Assembly: GCA_021199335.1 (NCBI GenBank)
Contig: JAJQIG010000015.1
Span: 24,141 to 88,140, forward strand
Direction of reading: 5' to 3'
Origin: Oscillospiraceae bacterium
Lineage (GTDB): Bacteria > Bacillota > Clostridia > Oscillospirales > Ruminococcaceae
Length of the DNA stretch: 64,000 bases
The position numbers and the translations under genes are program-made. Each line of letters opens with the position of its first letter. Within the stretch, counting starts at the first letter, position 1. The notes under the pieces were generated by a model. The model was given only the letters and a program-made list of their open reading frames with translations. It was not told the origin of the DNA and ran no database searches. Positions 1-7,354 of the stretch are shown piece after piece.

Positions 1-174
1 ATTCCGCAGAGAATAAAGGAAGCCGAACGTCTGGGTTTCACACATTGCATTATTCCAAAGCAGTCCATGCGTTTTGTTGATACATCAAAGGTTAATATCC
101 GCATTACGGGCGTTTCTTCGATAAAACAAGCATTTTTTATTGTCAGCAAGAAAAATGAGGAGCAGCCCCAATAA
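1..174 (+). CDS. radA: RadA DNA repair protein, C-terminal end (partial)
   Basis: The window opens inside a reading frame that runs to a TAA at 172-174. The 57 visible residues begin IPQRIKEAERLGF and continue with a basic FVDTSKVNI stretch. This resembles the C-terminal Lon-like domain of RadA/Sms, which ends with a conserved (R)xKEAxxLGF segment followed by Cys-x-x-Pro-like residues. RadA is a RecA-related ATPase that helps process recombination intermediates. The start and the ATPase core lie outside the window, so the call rests only on this tail. A strong terminator follows at once, so the gene ends its transcript here. Confidence 0.72.
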   Translation: MPQRIKEAERLGFTHCIIPKQSMRFVDTSKVNIRITGVSSIKQAFFIVSKKNEEQPQ

Positions 175-182
175 AAAATCAT

Positions 183-230
183 CGCCGCATAAAGCGCCAT
201 TCGGAGCAGCTTTATGCGGCGGATTTTTTA
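183..230 (+). terminator. Rho-independent terminator of radA
   Basis: A perfect 13-bp stem (183-195 paired with 209-221, core GCCGCATAAAGC) is followed by a run of T at 224-229. It starts nine bases after the radA stop codon. Confidence 0.85.
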
Positions 231-290
231 TTATAGGAATACAATTTAAATTGCTCCAAATAAAAAGCATATTATGATCAAGTGACTATA

Positions 291-337
291 AAAAACAAGC
301 TCATATGCCTACAATATCCCACGGCACATGAGCTTGT
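291..337 (-). terminator. Terminator after the hlyD-like gene
   Basis: A perfect 10-bp inverted repeat (ACAAGCTCAT at 295-304 with ATGAGCTTGT at 328-337) lies just downstream of the HlyD stop on the minus strand and is followed there by a T-rich tract. It closes the leftward exporter operon. Confidence 0.75.
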
Positions 338-348
338 TAAAGCTGCGC

Positions 349-1308
349 TTAAACAACATCAGCGCCGTCCTGAACAAGACACAGCCTGTCATAAAGAATA
401 TCAGCCTCAATAATAGCCTGATCAGCTTTAAGCATTTCTGTTTTTAACTCGGAATACTGTTTAAGATATTCAAGCTCACTTTCAAGCTCCGCATTTTCAA
501 AACTGCGACAGATATTGTCATAATCAGCCTGCGAAATTCCTCCTGCCTTGAAAAGCGGCTCAGAGTTTTCCATTTCAGATTTTTTCTGTGCAATATTGTT
601 ATCGTAAGCCGTAACCGAAGCGGTATAATCAGCATATTGAAGTGCATATACATTTGATTTGTCCGTAAACATATCAGAATTCAAATCAATAGATTTTTTC
701 ATCATTTCGAGTCCCGATAATTCTTCACGATACTTTGCAAGTTGATTTTTTGTGCTTTCTACGGAAATAGCCGCATTGCCGGCAGCGTTATCCGTGTCAG
801 CCGAAGTATTTCTGTACTGTTCTGAAATACCCTGTATATCTGAAATATATTTCTCGTATTTCAGATAATACGACAACTCATCAGAGCTGTTCTTGTCAAA
901 AAGATTTTCACCCTCAATAATACTTTCTTCAAGCCTTTTCAGATTGACGTTTTCTGTTTCAATACGAAGCTTTTCTTCTTCACAGGCAGATAACGATTGT
1001 TCCGCTCCCAAAGTGTCAAGCTTTAAGAGCAAATCACCATTTTTCACATAATCTCCCTCAGAAATATCCAGCGTTTCAATTCGTCCCGTCATAAGACTGC
1101 TGATAGAGCTTACGCTTTCACCGGGGCGTACTACCCCGCTTGCCTTGATAAAATAGTCGATTTCTCCGATACAGCACCATGTAATCGCCGCTACCAGAAG
1201 CAACACCAATATCCATGTAAACACAGGCATTCCCTTGTTTGGTTTCACGTGCAGCATTTCAACGCTGTCCGTTATTTCATTCATTGGGAAGATTATTTGT
1301 TTGGTCAT
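349..1308 (-). CDS. HlyD-family membrane fusion protein, 3'-truncated
   Basis: A 319-residue adaptor of the type that pairs with peptidase-containing ABC exporters to move double-glycine peptides out of the cell. The chosen ATG at 1308 has AAGGTG nine bases upstream; the frame is open further upstream, but that part overlaps the preceding small gene. A single transmembrane segment lies near residues 27-49 (FTWILVLLLVAAITWCCIG). The first half of the barrel-sandwich hybrid domain follows (GRIETLDISEGDYVKNGDLLLKL region), then a long coiled coil. The protein stops within or just after the coiled coil. The second lipoyl half and the beta-barrel that complete this family (usually about 430-480 residues) are missing. 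The last codons run into a 20-base stretch that also occurs in the hairpin element at 5645-5817. Probably not fully functional. Confidence 0.75.
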   Translation of the reverse strand: MTKQIIFPMNEITDSVEMLHVKPNKGMPVFTWILVLLLVAAITWCCIGEIDYFIKASGVVRPGESVSSISSLMTGRIETLDISEGDYVKNGDLLLKLDTLGAEQSLSACEEEKLRIETENVNLKRLEESIIEGENLFDKNSSDELSYYLKYEKYISDIQGISEQYRNTSADTDNAAGNAAISVESTKNQLAKYREELSGLEMMKKSIDLNSDMFTDKSNVYALQYADYTASVTAYDNNIAQKKSEMENSEPLFKAGGISQADYDNICRSFENAELESELEYLKQYSELKTEMLKADQAIIEADILYDRLCLVQDGADVV

Positions 1309-1318
1309 AATGTTCACC

Positions 1319-1477
1319 TTACTTTTTACAATTAGCTTTCCTGCATCCTGCAGTGCTTGACAAAATTCCAACAGTATAGCAAAATACCGCACCCATGAGC
1401 CATTGACCGCTGAAAATACCGATTATCAGCATACCGACAGTTCCGCCTAAAATTCCTCTTAATATTTCCTTAAGCAT
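1319..1477 (-). CDS. Small membrane protein, 52 aa, unknown function
   Basis: ATG at 1477, TAA at 1319-1321, ten bases before the hlyD start. The product begins MLKEILRGILGGTVGML and is mostly hydrophobic, with glycine-rich segments and a short Cys/Lys tail (CRKANCKK), so one or two membrane helices are likely. An AGAAAG sequence lies upstream as a weak ribosome binding site. Its place between the exporter and the adaptor suggests an immunity or accessory peptide, but I recognise no family. The frame overlaps an upstream extension of the hlyD frame, so only one of the two readings is used; the small gene accounts for the 5' stretch better. Confidence 0.45.
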   Translation of the reverse strand: MLKEILRGILGGTVGMLIIGIFSGQWLMGAVFCYTVGILSSTAGCRKANCKK

Positions 1478-1549
1478 ATAATATTATCGTCTTTCTTTAA
1501 TTACATTCATACTTTGAGGATATTTATCTTCAAAGCATGAATGCAAATA

Positions 1550-1789
1550 TTAAAAATTAAAACCGCAATCAAAAGGAGCATTTCCATTATTAATAGAGGA
1601 TGCCGTTGAGGTTGCAAAACCAATTGCTCCTGCTGTTGCCGAACCAATTATATCGCCACCCGATACTGCTGCTGCGCCGGCGCTTCCGACTCCCCCAATA
1701 CAAGCATCTTTAAACGCCGTGTTGGAATAAACTATGTTGGAACGGAAAATAACACCTCCAAGCGGTATTATTACTGTCCCCAAGTACAA
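1550..1789 (-). CDS. Gly/Ala-rich bacteriocin-like peptide without a normal leader (possibly decayed)
   Basis: The 79-codon frame opens with TTG and has no convincing start. The product is rich in Gly, Ala and Ser (IGGVGSAGAAAVSGG, then IIGSATAGAIGFA) and ends in NAPFDCGFNF, a composition typical of class II bacteriocin cores with helix-packing GxxxG motifs. No ELxxxEMxxVxGG leader precedes it. A perfect GGAGGT sits in frame 22 bases inside the ORF but is followed by no ATG. It lies between the exporter and the adaptor, where such a gene would be expected. Either it is a pseudogene that lost its leader, or a short form starts at a non-standard codon after the GGAGGT. Confidence 0.3.
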   Translation of the reverse strand: MYLGTVIIPLGGVIFRSNIVYSNTAFKDACIGGVGSAGAAAVSGGDIIGSATAGAIGFATSTASSINNGNAPFDCGFNF

Positions 1790-1799
1790 AACATGATTT

Positions 1800-1847
1800 T
1801 TATTTTCCGAAACTCTTCAAAAGCCCCATAGACAATGCTTTTTCCAT
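1800..1847 (-). CDS. Possible 15-aa peptide gene
   Basis: A very short frame (MEKALSMGLLKSFGK) starts at an ATG ten bases after AAAGGA on the minus strand, downstream of the ABC exporter. Its size would suit a signalling peptide or a leader peptide. There is no family evidence and it may be chance. Confidence 0.18.
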   Translation of the reverse strand: MEKALSMGLLKSFGK

Positions 1848-1934
1848 AGTTTTTAAGTCCTTTCATATAAAATTATATGTTCAAATCTGCAGTAATTCAT
1901 GAGCAATGTGCATCCTACTCACGATTAATGCAGG

Positions 1935-4121
1935 TTAAACAACAGCAGGGAGTATTGCAGCACTGTGTACATTACTTTGCGGCAGCTGTTCCTTCCAAAG
2001 CTCATAATAAAATCCGCCCTTGTCCATAAGCTCGGAGTGACTTCCGCTTTCAATAATCTGTCCCTTGTCCATAACATAGATTTTATCACATTTCATAATC
2101 GTGCTTAAACGGTGAGCGATAATGATTGTTGTAACTCCGTCAGTGGTTTCGTTGATAGTGTTTTCTATAGCGCATTCAGTAATGCTGTCAAGATTGCTTG
2201 TTGCCTCGTCCATAACCAGAATGTCAGGCTTTTTCAGCAATGCTCTTGCAATAGCAAGTCTCTGACGCTGACCTCCCGAAAGGTTTGTGCCATTCTCACC
2301 AAGCATTGTTTCAAAACGCATTGGAAGCGCATTTATGAAATCAAAACAGTGTGTCATCTGTGTTACCTTAATAATCTCCTCCATATCGGGGTTATCCATC
2401 CCGAGAGTAAGGTTTTCAAACATTGTTCCCGAAAACAGAAATGTTTCCTGCGATATGTATGCAATTTTATCTCGGAGCGCTTCAAGTTCAATATCTTTGA
2501 TATTGCAGTTGTTTATGAGAATTTCTCCCCTTTCAGCCTGATAGAAATTCATCAGAAGCTTAACGAGAGTGGTTTTTCCCGAACCGCTTTCGCCTACGAG
2601 AGCTATTTTTTCACCCTGTTTAATGTTTAGATTAATTCCGTTAAGAACAAGCTGTCTTGTTCCGTAACGGAAGTCAATATTCTGTAATTGAATATCGCCT
2701 TTAAGGGATTTGGGAACGATTCTCTGCACATCTGTATTTTCGGCAGGTGCGTCAAGAACCTCTCCGAGACGTTCAGCCGCAACAATTGCTGTCTGCATCA
2801 TAGGCTGAAGATTGATGAGATTTTTCACGGGACTGAGGAAGTATCCGAGCAGAACGTTAAATGTAATAAGCTCACCGAGGGACATCTCTCCCTTGATAAC
2901 CTTGTATGCGCCAAGCCATAGAATTGCCGCACCGCCCACCATTGAAAGAAAACCGCTCATGGAACTCGACAGATTGTTTATCCGGCCGTTTTTGAAGATA
3001 CTCCGCATAAATCTGACAAATTTCTTTTCTGTTTCAATACCGGCGCTTCTTTCTGCATTGTAAGACTTTACAGTTTCAATACCATTAAGCGATTCCACAA
3101 GATATGAGGTAAGCTGTGAATTATCCTCCATTACCTTGCGGTTAATATTTTTAAGCGGCTTGTTGAAAGCAAAGACAATTACAGCATAAAGAAGAACAAT
3201 GATAAACGCTATTCCGAACATTGACGAATTCTGCATATACAGAATTATGCCGCCGATTACTGCCATAAGTGTGTCAATCATAATTGTGAGGTTTGCACCC
3301 GAAATTGCATCACGGACCTTTGAAGCATCGGTGAAACGTGATACAATTTCACCAACTTTTCTGCTTCCGAAAAAATTCATCGGCAGCTTCAGTACATGAC
3401 GGTAATATCCGAGAATAAGGGAAATGTCAAGCCGTTGGCTGAGGTAAAGCATCATTTGTGAACGGAATGCACCTAAAAGCATCTGGAAAAGATAAAGGAG
3501 AATTACTCCGATTGAAACAACATGAAGCGTGGTTTCAAGACCGTTGGGAACAATATCGTCCATCATGACCTTGAAATAGAAAGAAGCCCCCACACCGAGA
3601 ATTGTGTACACAAGAGAAGCGAGGAAAATATCAAACAGAAGCCTTTTCTGTGGCAGGAGCAGTTTAAAAAAACGTGAAATCGTGCTTTCCGTTTCATCGC
3701 CCTTTTCAAACTGATCCGACGGCACAAGGAGAATGAGAATTCCTGTCCACTGCTTAAAGAATTCCTCCGGAGTGTACTTGACAATTCCCTTTGCGGGGTC
3801 TGCAACAACGACTTGCCTTTTTGTGATTTTATGTATTACAACATAATGCAGCAATGCCCCTTCCACAACCACATGAGCGATTGCGGGCAGGGGAAACTCA
3901 CTGAAAAAAGCGTTTTGGTCACCCTTTACGGCTTTAGCGGTGAAGCCGAGCTTTTCGGCAGCTTTTATCATGCCTGCGGCGTTTGTGCCCTGCTTGTCGA
4001 TTCCCGCAGCTTCTCTTATTTTTGATATCGGCATTTTCAGACCGTACTGCTTGCTTACCGTTGCAAGGCAGTCAGCTCCGCAGTCGGTTATGTCATGTTG
4101 CTTTATGCATATGTAAGTCAT
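1935..4121 (-). CDS. Peptidase-containing ABC transporter (PCAT) for double-glycine peptides
   Basis: A 728-residue bacteriocin-type exporter that cleaves the leader after Gly-Gly and then pumps the mature peptide across the membrane. Residues 1-130 are a C39 cysteine peptidase with its full set: Gln8, catalytic Cys14 in ITDCGADCL, His92 in LLHYVV and Asp108 in VADP. Residues about 150-450 form the six-helix ABC membrane domain. The ATPase has Walker A GESGSGKT at 510-517, signature LSGGQRQ at 614-620 and Walker B ending MDEA at 637-640. The start ATG overlaps the stop of the upstream metalloprotease gene (ATGA), so the two are translationally coupled. Its expected cargo is encoded at 4872-5162 and 8252-8506. 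Length and motifs are normal, so the exporter itself looks intact although its HlyD partner is truncated. Confidence 0.93.
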   Translation of the reverse strand: MTYICIKQHDITDCGADCLATVSKQYGLKMPISKIREAAGIDKQGTNAAGMIKAAEKLGFTAKAVKGDQNAFFSEFPLPAIAHVVVEGALLHYVVIHKITKRQVVVADPAKGIVKYTPEEFFKQWTGILILLVPSDQFEKGDETESTISRFFKLLLPQKRLLFDIFLASLVYTILGVGASFYFKVMMDDIVPNGLETTLHVVSIGVILLYLFQMLLGAFRSQMMLYLSQRLDISLILGYYRHVLKLPMNFFGSRKVGEIVSRFTDASKVRDAISGANLTIMIDTLMAVIGGIILYMQNSSMFGIAFIIVLLYAVIVFAFNKPLKNINRKVMEDNSQLTSYLVESLNGIETVKSYNAERSAGIETEKKFVRFMRSIFKNGRINNLSSSMSGFLSMVGGAAILWLGAYKVIKGEMSLGELITFNVLLGYFLSPVKNLINLQPMMQTAIVAAERLGEVLDAPAENTDVQRIVPKSLKGDIQLQNIDFRYGTRQLVLNGINLNIKQGEKIALVGESGSGKTTLVKLLMNFYQAERGEILINNCNIKDIELEALRDKIAYISQETFLFSGTMFENLTLGMDNPDMEEIIKVTQMTHCFDFINALPMRFETMLGENGTNLSGGQRQRLAIARALLKKPDILVMDEATSNLDSITECAIENTINETTDGVTTIIIAHRLSTIMKCDKIYVMDKGQIIESGSHSELMDKGGFYYELWKEQLPQSNVHSAAILPAVV

Positions 4122-4780
4122 ACCGAATGTCCTCTTTTTGTATATAATCTATTTATTCTTGACTCTAAACTCGGCATTTGATTTATAAAAAAATAAATAG
4201 AATTTGTTTGCCTTATATTTTCATAGTCTTTTTTTAGATATTCTAAGACTGAAATGATATCTTCCACATTATTTTCATCTGCTGAATAAGCATCCGCATT
4301 GTATTCAGAATAGCACATAAATATAAAATAAGTTGCATACCAAAGTATTAACAACAAAATATCATACAACCCATGTTGATTTGACATAAGACACAATCCA
4401 TTCCACAAAAAAACACACCAAAACAAACATTTTATTATACTGTGCTTATGTTTAATATGATATTTTTCATGAAAAACAATTGCACGTCTTTTCTTATCAT
4501 CCAATTCATTATAAAAGCCTTCTTCAAATATTACGTAATCCTTTGTTGCAAATGCTCCCCTTGTTCTTATGACTTCAAAAGGTGCAACATATATATCGGA
4601 TTGCGCTAATTTAATTTTATTTTTGCATTTGTAAGTCAAAAACTGATTTTTCAGATAACATAATAAAAAACATAATATTGAAGATATTGTGATTATTGAT
4701 AAGCTTAATTCATCAAAAAAAATAAGAATAACGTTAAATATTATAGTTAACAAAATTAAACTTGACAATATATTATTCAT
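4118..4780 (-). CDS. Membrane zinc metalloprotease, M56/M48-like
   Basis: A 220-residue protein with two N-terminal membrane segments (about 5-21 and 26-42), a soluble part, and two further membrane helices at about 115-133 and 138-157. The zinc motif HEKYH (residues 104-108) and a downstream EYNADAY (Glu159, Asp163) match the HExxH...E/D arrangement of BlaR1-type M56 and Ste24-like M48 peptidases. GGAGAG lies seven bases before the ATG. The gene follows the peptide precursor and overlaps the exporter gene, so it belongs to the peptide operon. Candidate roles are self-immunity, peptide maturation beyond leader removal, or sensing. No penicillin-sensor or repressor partner is present, which argues against a BlaR1-like resistance role. 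Confidence 0.72.
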   Translation of the reverse strand: MNNILSSLILLTIIFNVILIFFDELSLSIITISSILCFLLCYLKNQFLTYKCKNKIKLAQSDIYVAPFEVIRTRGAFATKDYVIFEEGFYNELDDKKRRAIVFHEKYHIKHKHSIIKCLFWCVFLWNGLCLMSNQHGLYDILLLILWYATYFIFMCYSEYNADAYSADENNVEDIISVLEYLKKDYENIRQTNSIYFFINQMPSLESRINRLYTKRGHSV

Positions 4781-4797
4781 AATTCACTCTCCGATAA

Positions 4798-4833
4798 AAT
4801 TCATAGTGTCAGTTTAAACCGACACTATGAATT
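4798..4833 (-). terminator. Perfect hairpin between peptide gene and protease gene
   Basis: A perfect 13-bp stem (AATTCATAGTGTC with GACACTATGAATT) lies just upstream of the protease ribosome binding site, with only a short T4 after it. It probably acts as a partial terminator or 3' stabiliser, so that more precursor mRNA than protease/exporter mRNA is made. A matching hairpin follows the other precursor gene at 8528-8564. Confidence 0.6.
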
Positions 4834-4871
4834 TATAGCTTATTAATTGACTTTAAAATTACTTAGCTTGA

Positions 4872-5162
4872 TTAACTTTTGAGTGCCTTGGCCGTTAATA
4901 TTCCTGTTGCAATTCCTCCAACTACACAACAGCCGATCATTGCCCATCCCGCAGGTGTTGCAAGAAATGCTCCTGTAATTGCTGTCGAACCTATTTGGGC
5001 TGCTGTTCCTACACCATTCCACAAAGCTATTGCACCTAATGTTGTGTTTACTCCACCGGCAAAAGTTATAACGCCTTCTGCAATGCCTCCACCGTCAACC
5101 ATCATCATTTCCTGTTCATTCAGCTCACAAAAGCCGAAACTGTTTGTCATAGTAAGTTCCAT
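4872..5162 (-). CDS. Double-glycine peptide precursor 1 (bacteriocin-like, 96 aa)
   Basis: A 25-residue leader ends in VDGG and carries the hallmark FGFCELNEQEMMMVDGG pattern recognised by C39 peptidases. Cleavage after Gly25 would release a 71-residue hydrophobic peptide rich in Gly, Ala and Thr (GVGTAAQIGSTAITGAF), with GxxxG-type packing motifs and a C-terminal hydrophobic hairpin containing two adjacent cysteines, like class II bacteriocins. AGGAGGT lies seven bases before the ATG at 5162. The gene heads the leftward operon with the protease and exporter. Its promoter region is shared with precursor 2. A role as a pheromone rather than a toxin cannot be excluded, but the length favours a bacteriocin. 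Confidence 0.85.
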   Translation of the reverse strand: MELTMTNSFGFCELNEQEMMMVDGGGIAEGVITFAGGVNTTLGAIALWNGVGTAAQIGSTAITGAFLATPAGWAMIGCCVVGGIATGILTAKALKS

Positions 5163-5178
5163 ACTATGTACCTCCTTG

Positions 5179-5304
5179 ATTTTTAAATTTTGTTTATATC
5201 ATCAACATTAATCAATACCGTCTGCGCACAACAGATATTCAAATAATGTGATAATTGCAAGTAGTTCTTATGAGAACAATCTGATAAACCAACCGAATAA
5301 ATTC
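5179..5304 (-). promoter_or_regulatory. Duplicated promoter/operator block of precursor 1
   Basis: These 126 bases are nearly the same as 8107-8234 on the other strand, upstream of precursor 2. The distal 48 bases are identical, including the palindrome GTTCTCATAAGAAC (here 5264-5277). The proximal part, with TATAAA as a likely -10, is also nearly identical. No good -35 is present at the right distance, which suggests that an activator is needed. The two operons are probably controlled together. Confidence 0.75.
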
Positions 5305-5340
5305 ATTTCACAAAGCATTTTTGTTCAACCCCTATAAATA

Positions 5341-5376
5341 AATCAGCCTGTACTTTATTTATAGCACAGGCTGATT
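5341..5376 (-). terminator. Terminator after the agrB remnant
   Basis: A perfect 11-bp stem (AATCAGCCTGT with ACAGGCTGATT) sits 33 bases past the agrB stop on the minus strand, followed there by TTTATTTAT. Confidence 0.6.
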
Positions 5377-5395
5377 AAAAAAGCAATAGGTTTCC

Positions 5396-5406
5396 GGTGA
5401 ACGGTA
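5396..5406 (-). promoter_or_regulatory. Single LytTR-like half site
   Basis: GGTGAACGGTA on the plus strand is identical to the first repeat of the pair at 7263-7294. No second copy lies 21 bases away, so its function is uncertain. Confidence 0.3.
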
Positions 5407-5408
5407 GT

Positions 5409-5898
5409 TTAAAACGCTTTTTTATACTTTATATACCCTGCAATCATAAAAATAACAGCCACAGTAAAACTTTCGAGAATAACATGGGCAGATACAATTT
5501 CACTGTTGAGCATAACGTAAATTATTGTTATGTAAATCAGGCTCAGTCCAATTGAAATTTGACGGCTCATTATTTTTTCTCTTGCAATAAATGGCTTGTT
5601 GGAACCTGCAACAGGCGAAAAAATCATAACAATGCTGCCAATATCCCCTTTTCGCCTGTCGGCTCGGTCGGTGCTTTTGCTTAGCAGGGGTGTCCACGGA
5701 CATCCGCACCCTCTTAGGCGGCGGGTTCCATCTTCGCCATCAGTGGGGGTACAATCCCCCGCTGATGGCTTGCAAAATTGCTTCGCAATTTTGGCAGCTT
5801 GTTAAAGCTGCGCTTGAAATACAGATTTTTTCCTCGCTTTTTACTACTTTACCCTCAATCAGCGTATCGGTAATAAATGCACTTATTTTATCAAACAA
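5409..5898 (-). pseudogene. agrB: agrB-like gene split by a hairpin element
   Basis: AgrB is the membrane peptidase that matures cyclic autoinducer peptides. The N-terminal part starts at a TTG (5898) behind GGGGGTGGC and reads LFDKISAFITDTLIEGKVVKS, the usual AgrB opening, down to about 5819. The C-terminal part resumes near 5650 with SIVMIFSPVAGSNKPF, matching the AgrB segment around ..SPVExxNKP.., followed by two membrane helices to the stop at 5409. Between them sits a string of hairpins (5645-5817). The central region with the catalytic His and Cys is lost, so the gene is dead. No agrD was found next to it. Confidence 0.62.
5645..5817. mobile_element. Hairpin-array element inserted in agrB
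   Basis: About 170 bases hold at least four stem-loops in a row: TGTCC/GGACA near 5690, CCATCAG-GGGGG paired with CCCCC-CTGATGG at about 5738-5769, a perfect CAAAATTGC/GCAATTTTG, and GCAGCTT/AAGCTGC ending about 5811. It carries no ORF with an Shine-Dalgarno site. It breaks the agrB frame, which marks it as an insertion. One end (AAGCGCAGCTTTAACAAGCT, minus strand) recurs exactly at the 3' end of the truncated hlyD gene. It is probably a non-autonomous MITE-like element. Confidence 0.55.
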
Positions 5899-5922
5899 AA
5901 ATGCCACCCCCGATAATTATAT

Positions 5923-6001
5923 ATTATCAATGATAGCATATTTTAGGTAAATATTTTATTTTTCAATGCGAATGGTCGTTTTAGAGCGTTGAATGGTTGT
6001 T
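5923..6001 (-). promoter_or_regulatory. agrB promoter with a LytTR direct repeat
   Basis: On the minus strand two ACxACCATTC repeats (5970-5980 and 5991-6001) are spaced exactly 21 bases apart, as LytTR dimers prefer. They are followed by TTTACC (5946-5951), a 17-base spacer and GATAAT (5923-5928). The repeats overlap the end of the kinase fragment gene. Confidence 0.5.
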
Positions 6002-6545
6002 AAAGAGGGAAAATTAAAGTCGCTTCGCAGGAAGATTCCCTGTGTTCTATTGTAAATACTCCGCCGTATTTTTCCGAAATTGCCATTACATTGCTTATTC
6101 CGTAGCCGTGGAGCAGTTTGTCTTTTTTATCTGTTTTAAAGTCATTTCCCACCATTCTTTCGGCGGAATTCTCAATATGAATTACCATGGAATTATCACC
6201 CGTAACAATGGAAACAGATATATATCTGTCATCGGGATTTATTACCTTGCGTGCCGCCTCAACGGCATTGTCAGGAAGATTTCCCAAAGCAACGCAAAAA
6301 TCGTAGCGCTCAACCTTAATTCGTTCCTTTTCAATTTTAATGTCACTTTTGAATGTAATATTATTTGATTCGGAAATGTTTAAGGAATTGCTGACAAGCG
6401 CGTCTACAAGCAAAAATCCTGTATTGATACGTTTATATGATTTATTTATATGTTTGATTGCCGTACTGATATAATGCTTTGCTCCATCATATTCTTGATG
6501 TTCAATACATTCGTTGAGGTAAACAAGATGTTTGTTTGAAACCAT
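6000..6545 (-). pseudogene. AgrC-like GHKL histidine kinase, ATPase part only
   Basis: The 181 codons contain the GHKL ATPase of AgrC-type quorum-sensing kinases: LGNLPDNAVEAA is the N box and GYGISNV the G box. The frame starts MVSNKHLVYLNEC, which joins just after where the phospho-accepting histidine of the RHDxxNH motif should be. All membrane-sensor helices and the H box are therefore missing. The family is normally about 430 residues. It follows the regulator fragment at 6553 by only a few bases, which suggests an internal deletion removed the front of the gene. It cannot act as a normal sensor. Confidence 0.75.
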
Positions 6546-6552
6546 TCACTCA

Positions 6553-7230
6553 TTATCGCTTATACCTCATTACCATATATTTTGAAAAGGCATCTTTTAT
6601 TTCCGGAAGTCTGTGTCTGCTTACAGGCACGATTTTTCCTGTTGAAAATTCAAGCGAATCGGCATTGAACTTTCTTATATACTTCATATTTGCAATACAC
6701 GAACGGTGAATACAGACAAAATATTTATCTGCCAGTTCATCTTCAAAATCCGTAAGCTTGTCCTTGATTATTATTTCATCTTTATTTGTTATAATAATTA
6801 CGCCTGCTTTTTTATCGGATTCAATGCATACAATATCATCAAGAAGAAGTATAAATTCTCCGCTTTTTTGAGAAATTACAGTGATGTTTGTTTCCAGTTC
6901 TCCAATGTAGGAAAGCATTTTTTCAAGCTTCTGTTCAAAAAGTACATATGAAATCGGCTTGGTTAAATATTGCGAAGTCTGAACATCAAAGCTGTCCTGC
7001 ATATATTCCGGAGAGCTTGTAATAAAAGCGATAAAGTACATTTCTGTCGGGAATGTTCCTTATCTCCTGAGCTGTTTCTATACCGTTCCGTCCCGACATT
7101 TCCATATCAAGAGAAATAACGTCGAAGGGTGATTTTTCATTATAATACTCTTTTTAAGCTCATCGCCGCTTGTAAAGCATTCTATCTGAAACTCCGTGTC
7201 GGTTTTTAATGAAAATTTATTAAAACGGAA
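6553..7230 (-). pseudogene. LytTR response regulator, frameshifted
   Basis: Three frames must be joined to read a whole AgrA-type regulator. KTDTEFQIECFTSGDEL is readable at about 7205-7145. DVISLDMEMSGRNGIETAQE, holding the phospho-aspartate region, follows in a second frame to about 7045. YFIAFITSSPEYMQDSF and the complete LytTR DNA-binding domain (HRSCIANMKYI) follow in a third frame to 6553. The conserved acidic N-terminus is not recognisable. Two frameshifts and a lost start make this a pseudogene, the partner of the dead kinase downstream. Confidence 0.75.
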
Positions 7231-7262
7231 TACATTTATAGGCATTTATTTGCAAATATGTC

Positions 7263-7323
7263 GGTGAACGGTAGTCTATAGCAGGTAAACGGTATTGCAT
7301 TTAGGAAGGAAATGATATATAAT
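7263..7323 (+). promoter_or_regulatory. LytTR repeat pair and consensus promoter of the intact regulator
   Basis: GGTGAACGGTA at 7263 and GGTAAACGGTA at 7284 start 21 bases apart. The second abuts TTGCAT (7295-7300), followed by a 17-base spacer and TATAAT (7318-7323). This suggests autoregulation of the regulator at 7355. The repeats may also serve the leftward pseudogene, since they are oriented toward it. Confidence 0.6.
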
Positions 7324-7354
7324 TAAGTCATAATTGTTAGGGGGATTAAATATT

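Noticed and set aside
2112..2630. A 172-codon plus-strand frame
   Set aside because: Antisense to the ATPase domain of the peptidase-containing exporter; no ribosome binding site.
5596..5950. Plus-strand frames of 69 and 86 codons
   Set aside because: They cross the hairpin element and the agrB remnant antisense; the minus strand carries the recognisable AgrB residues.
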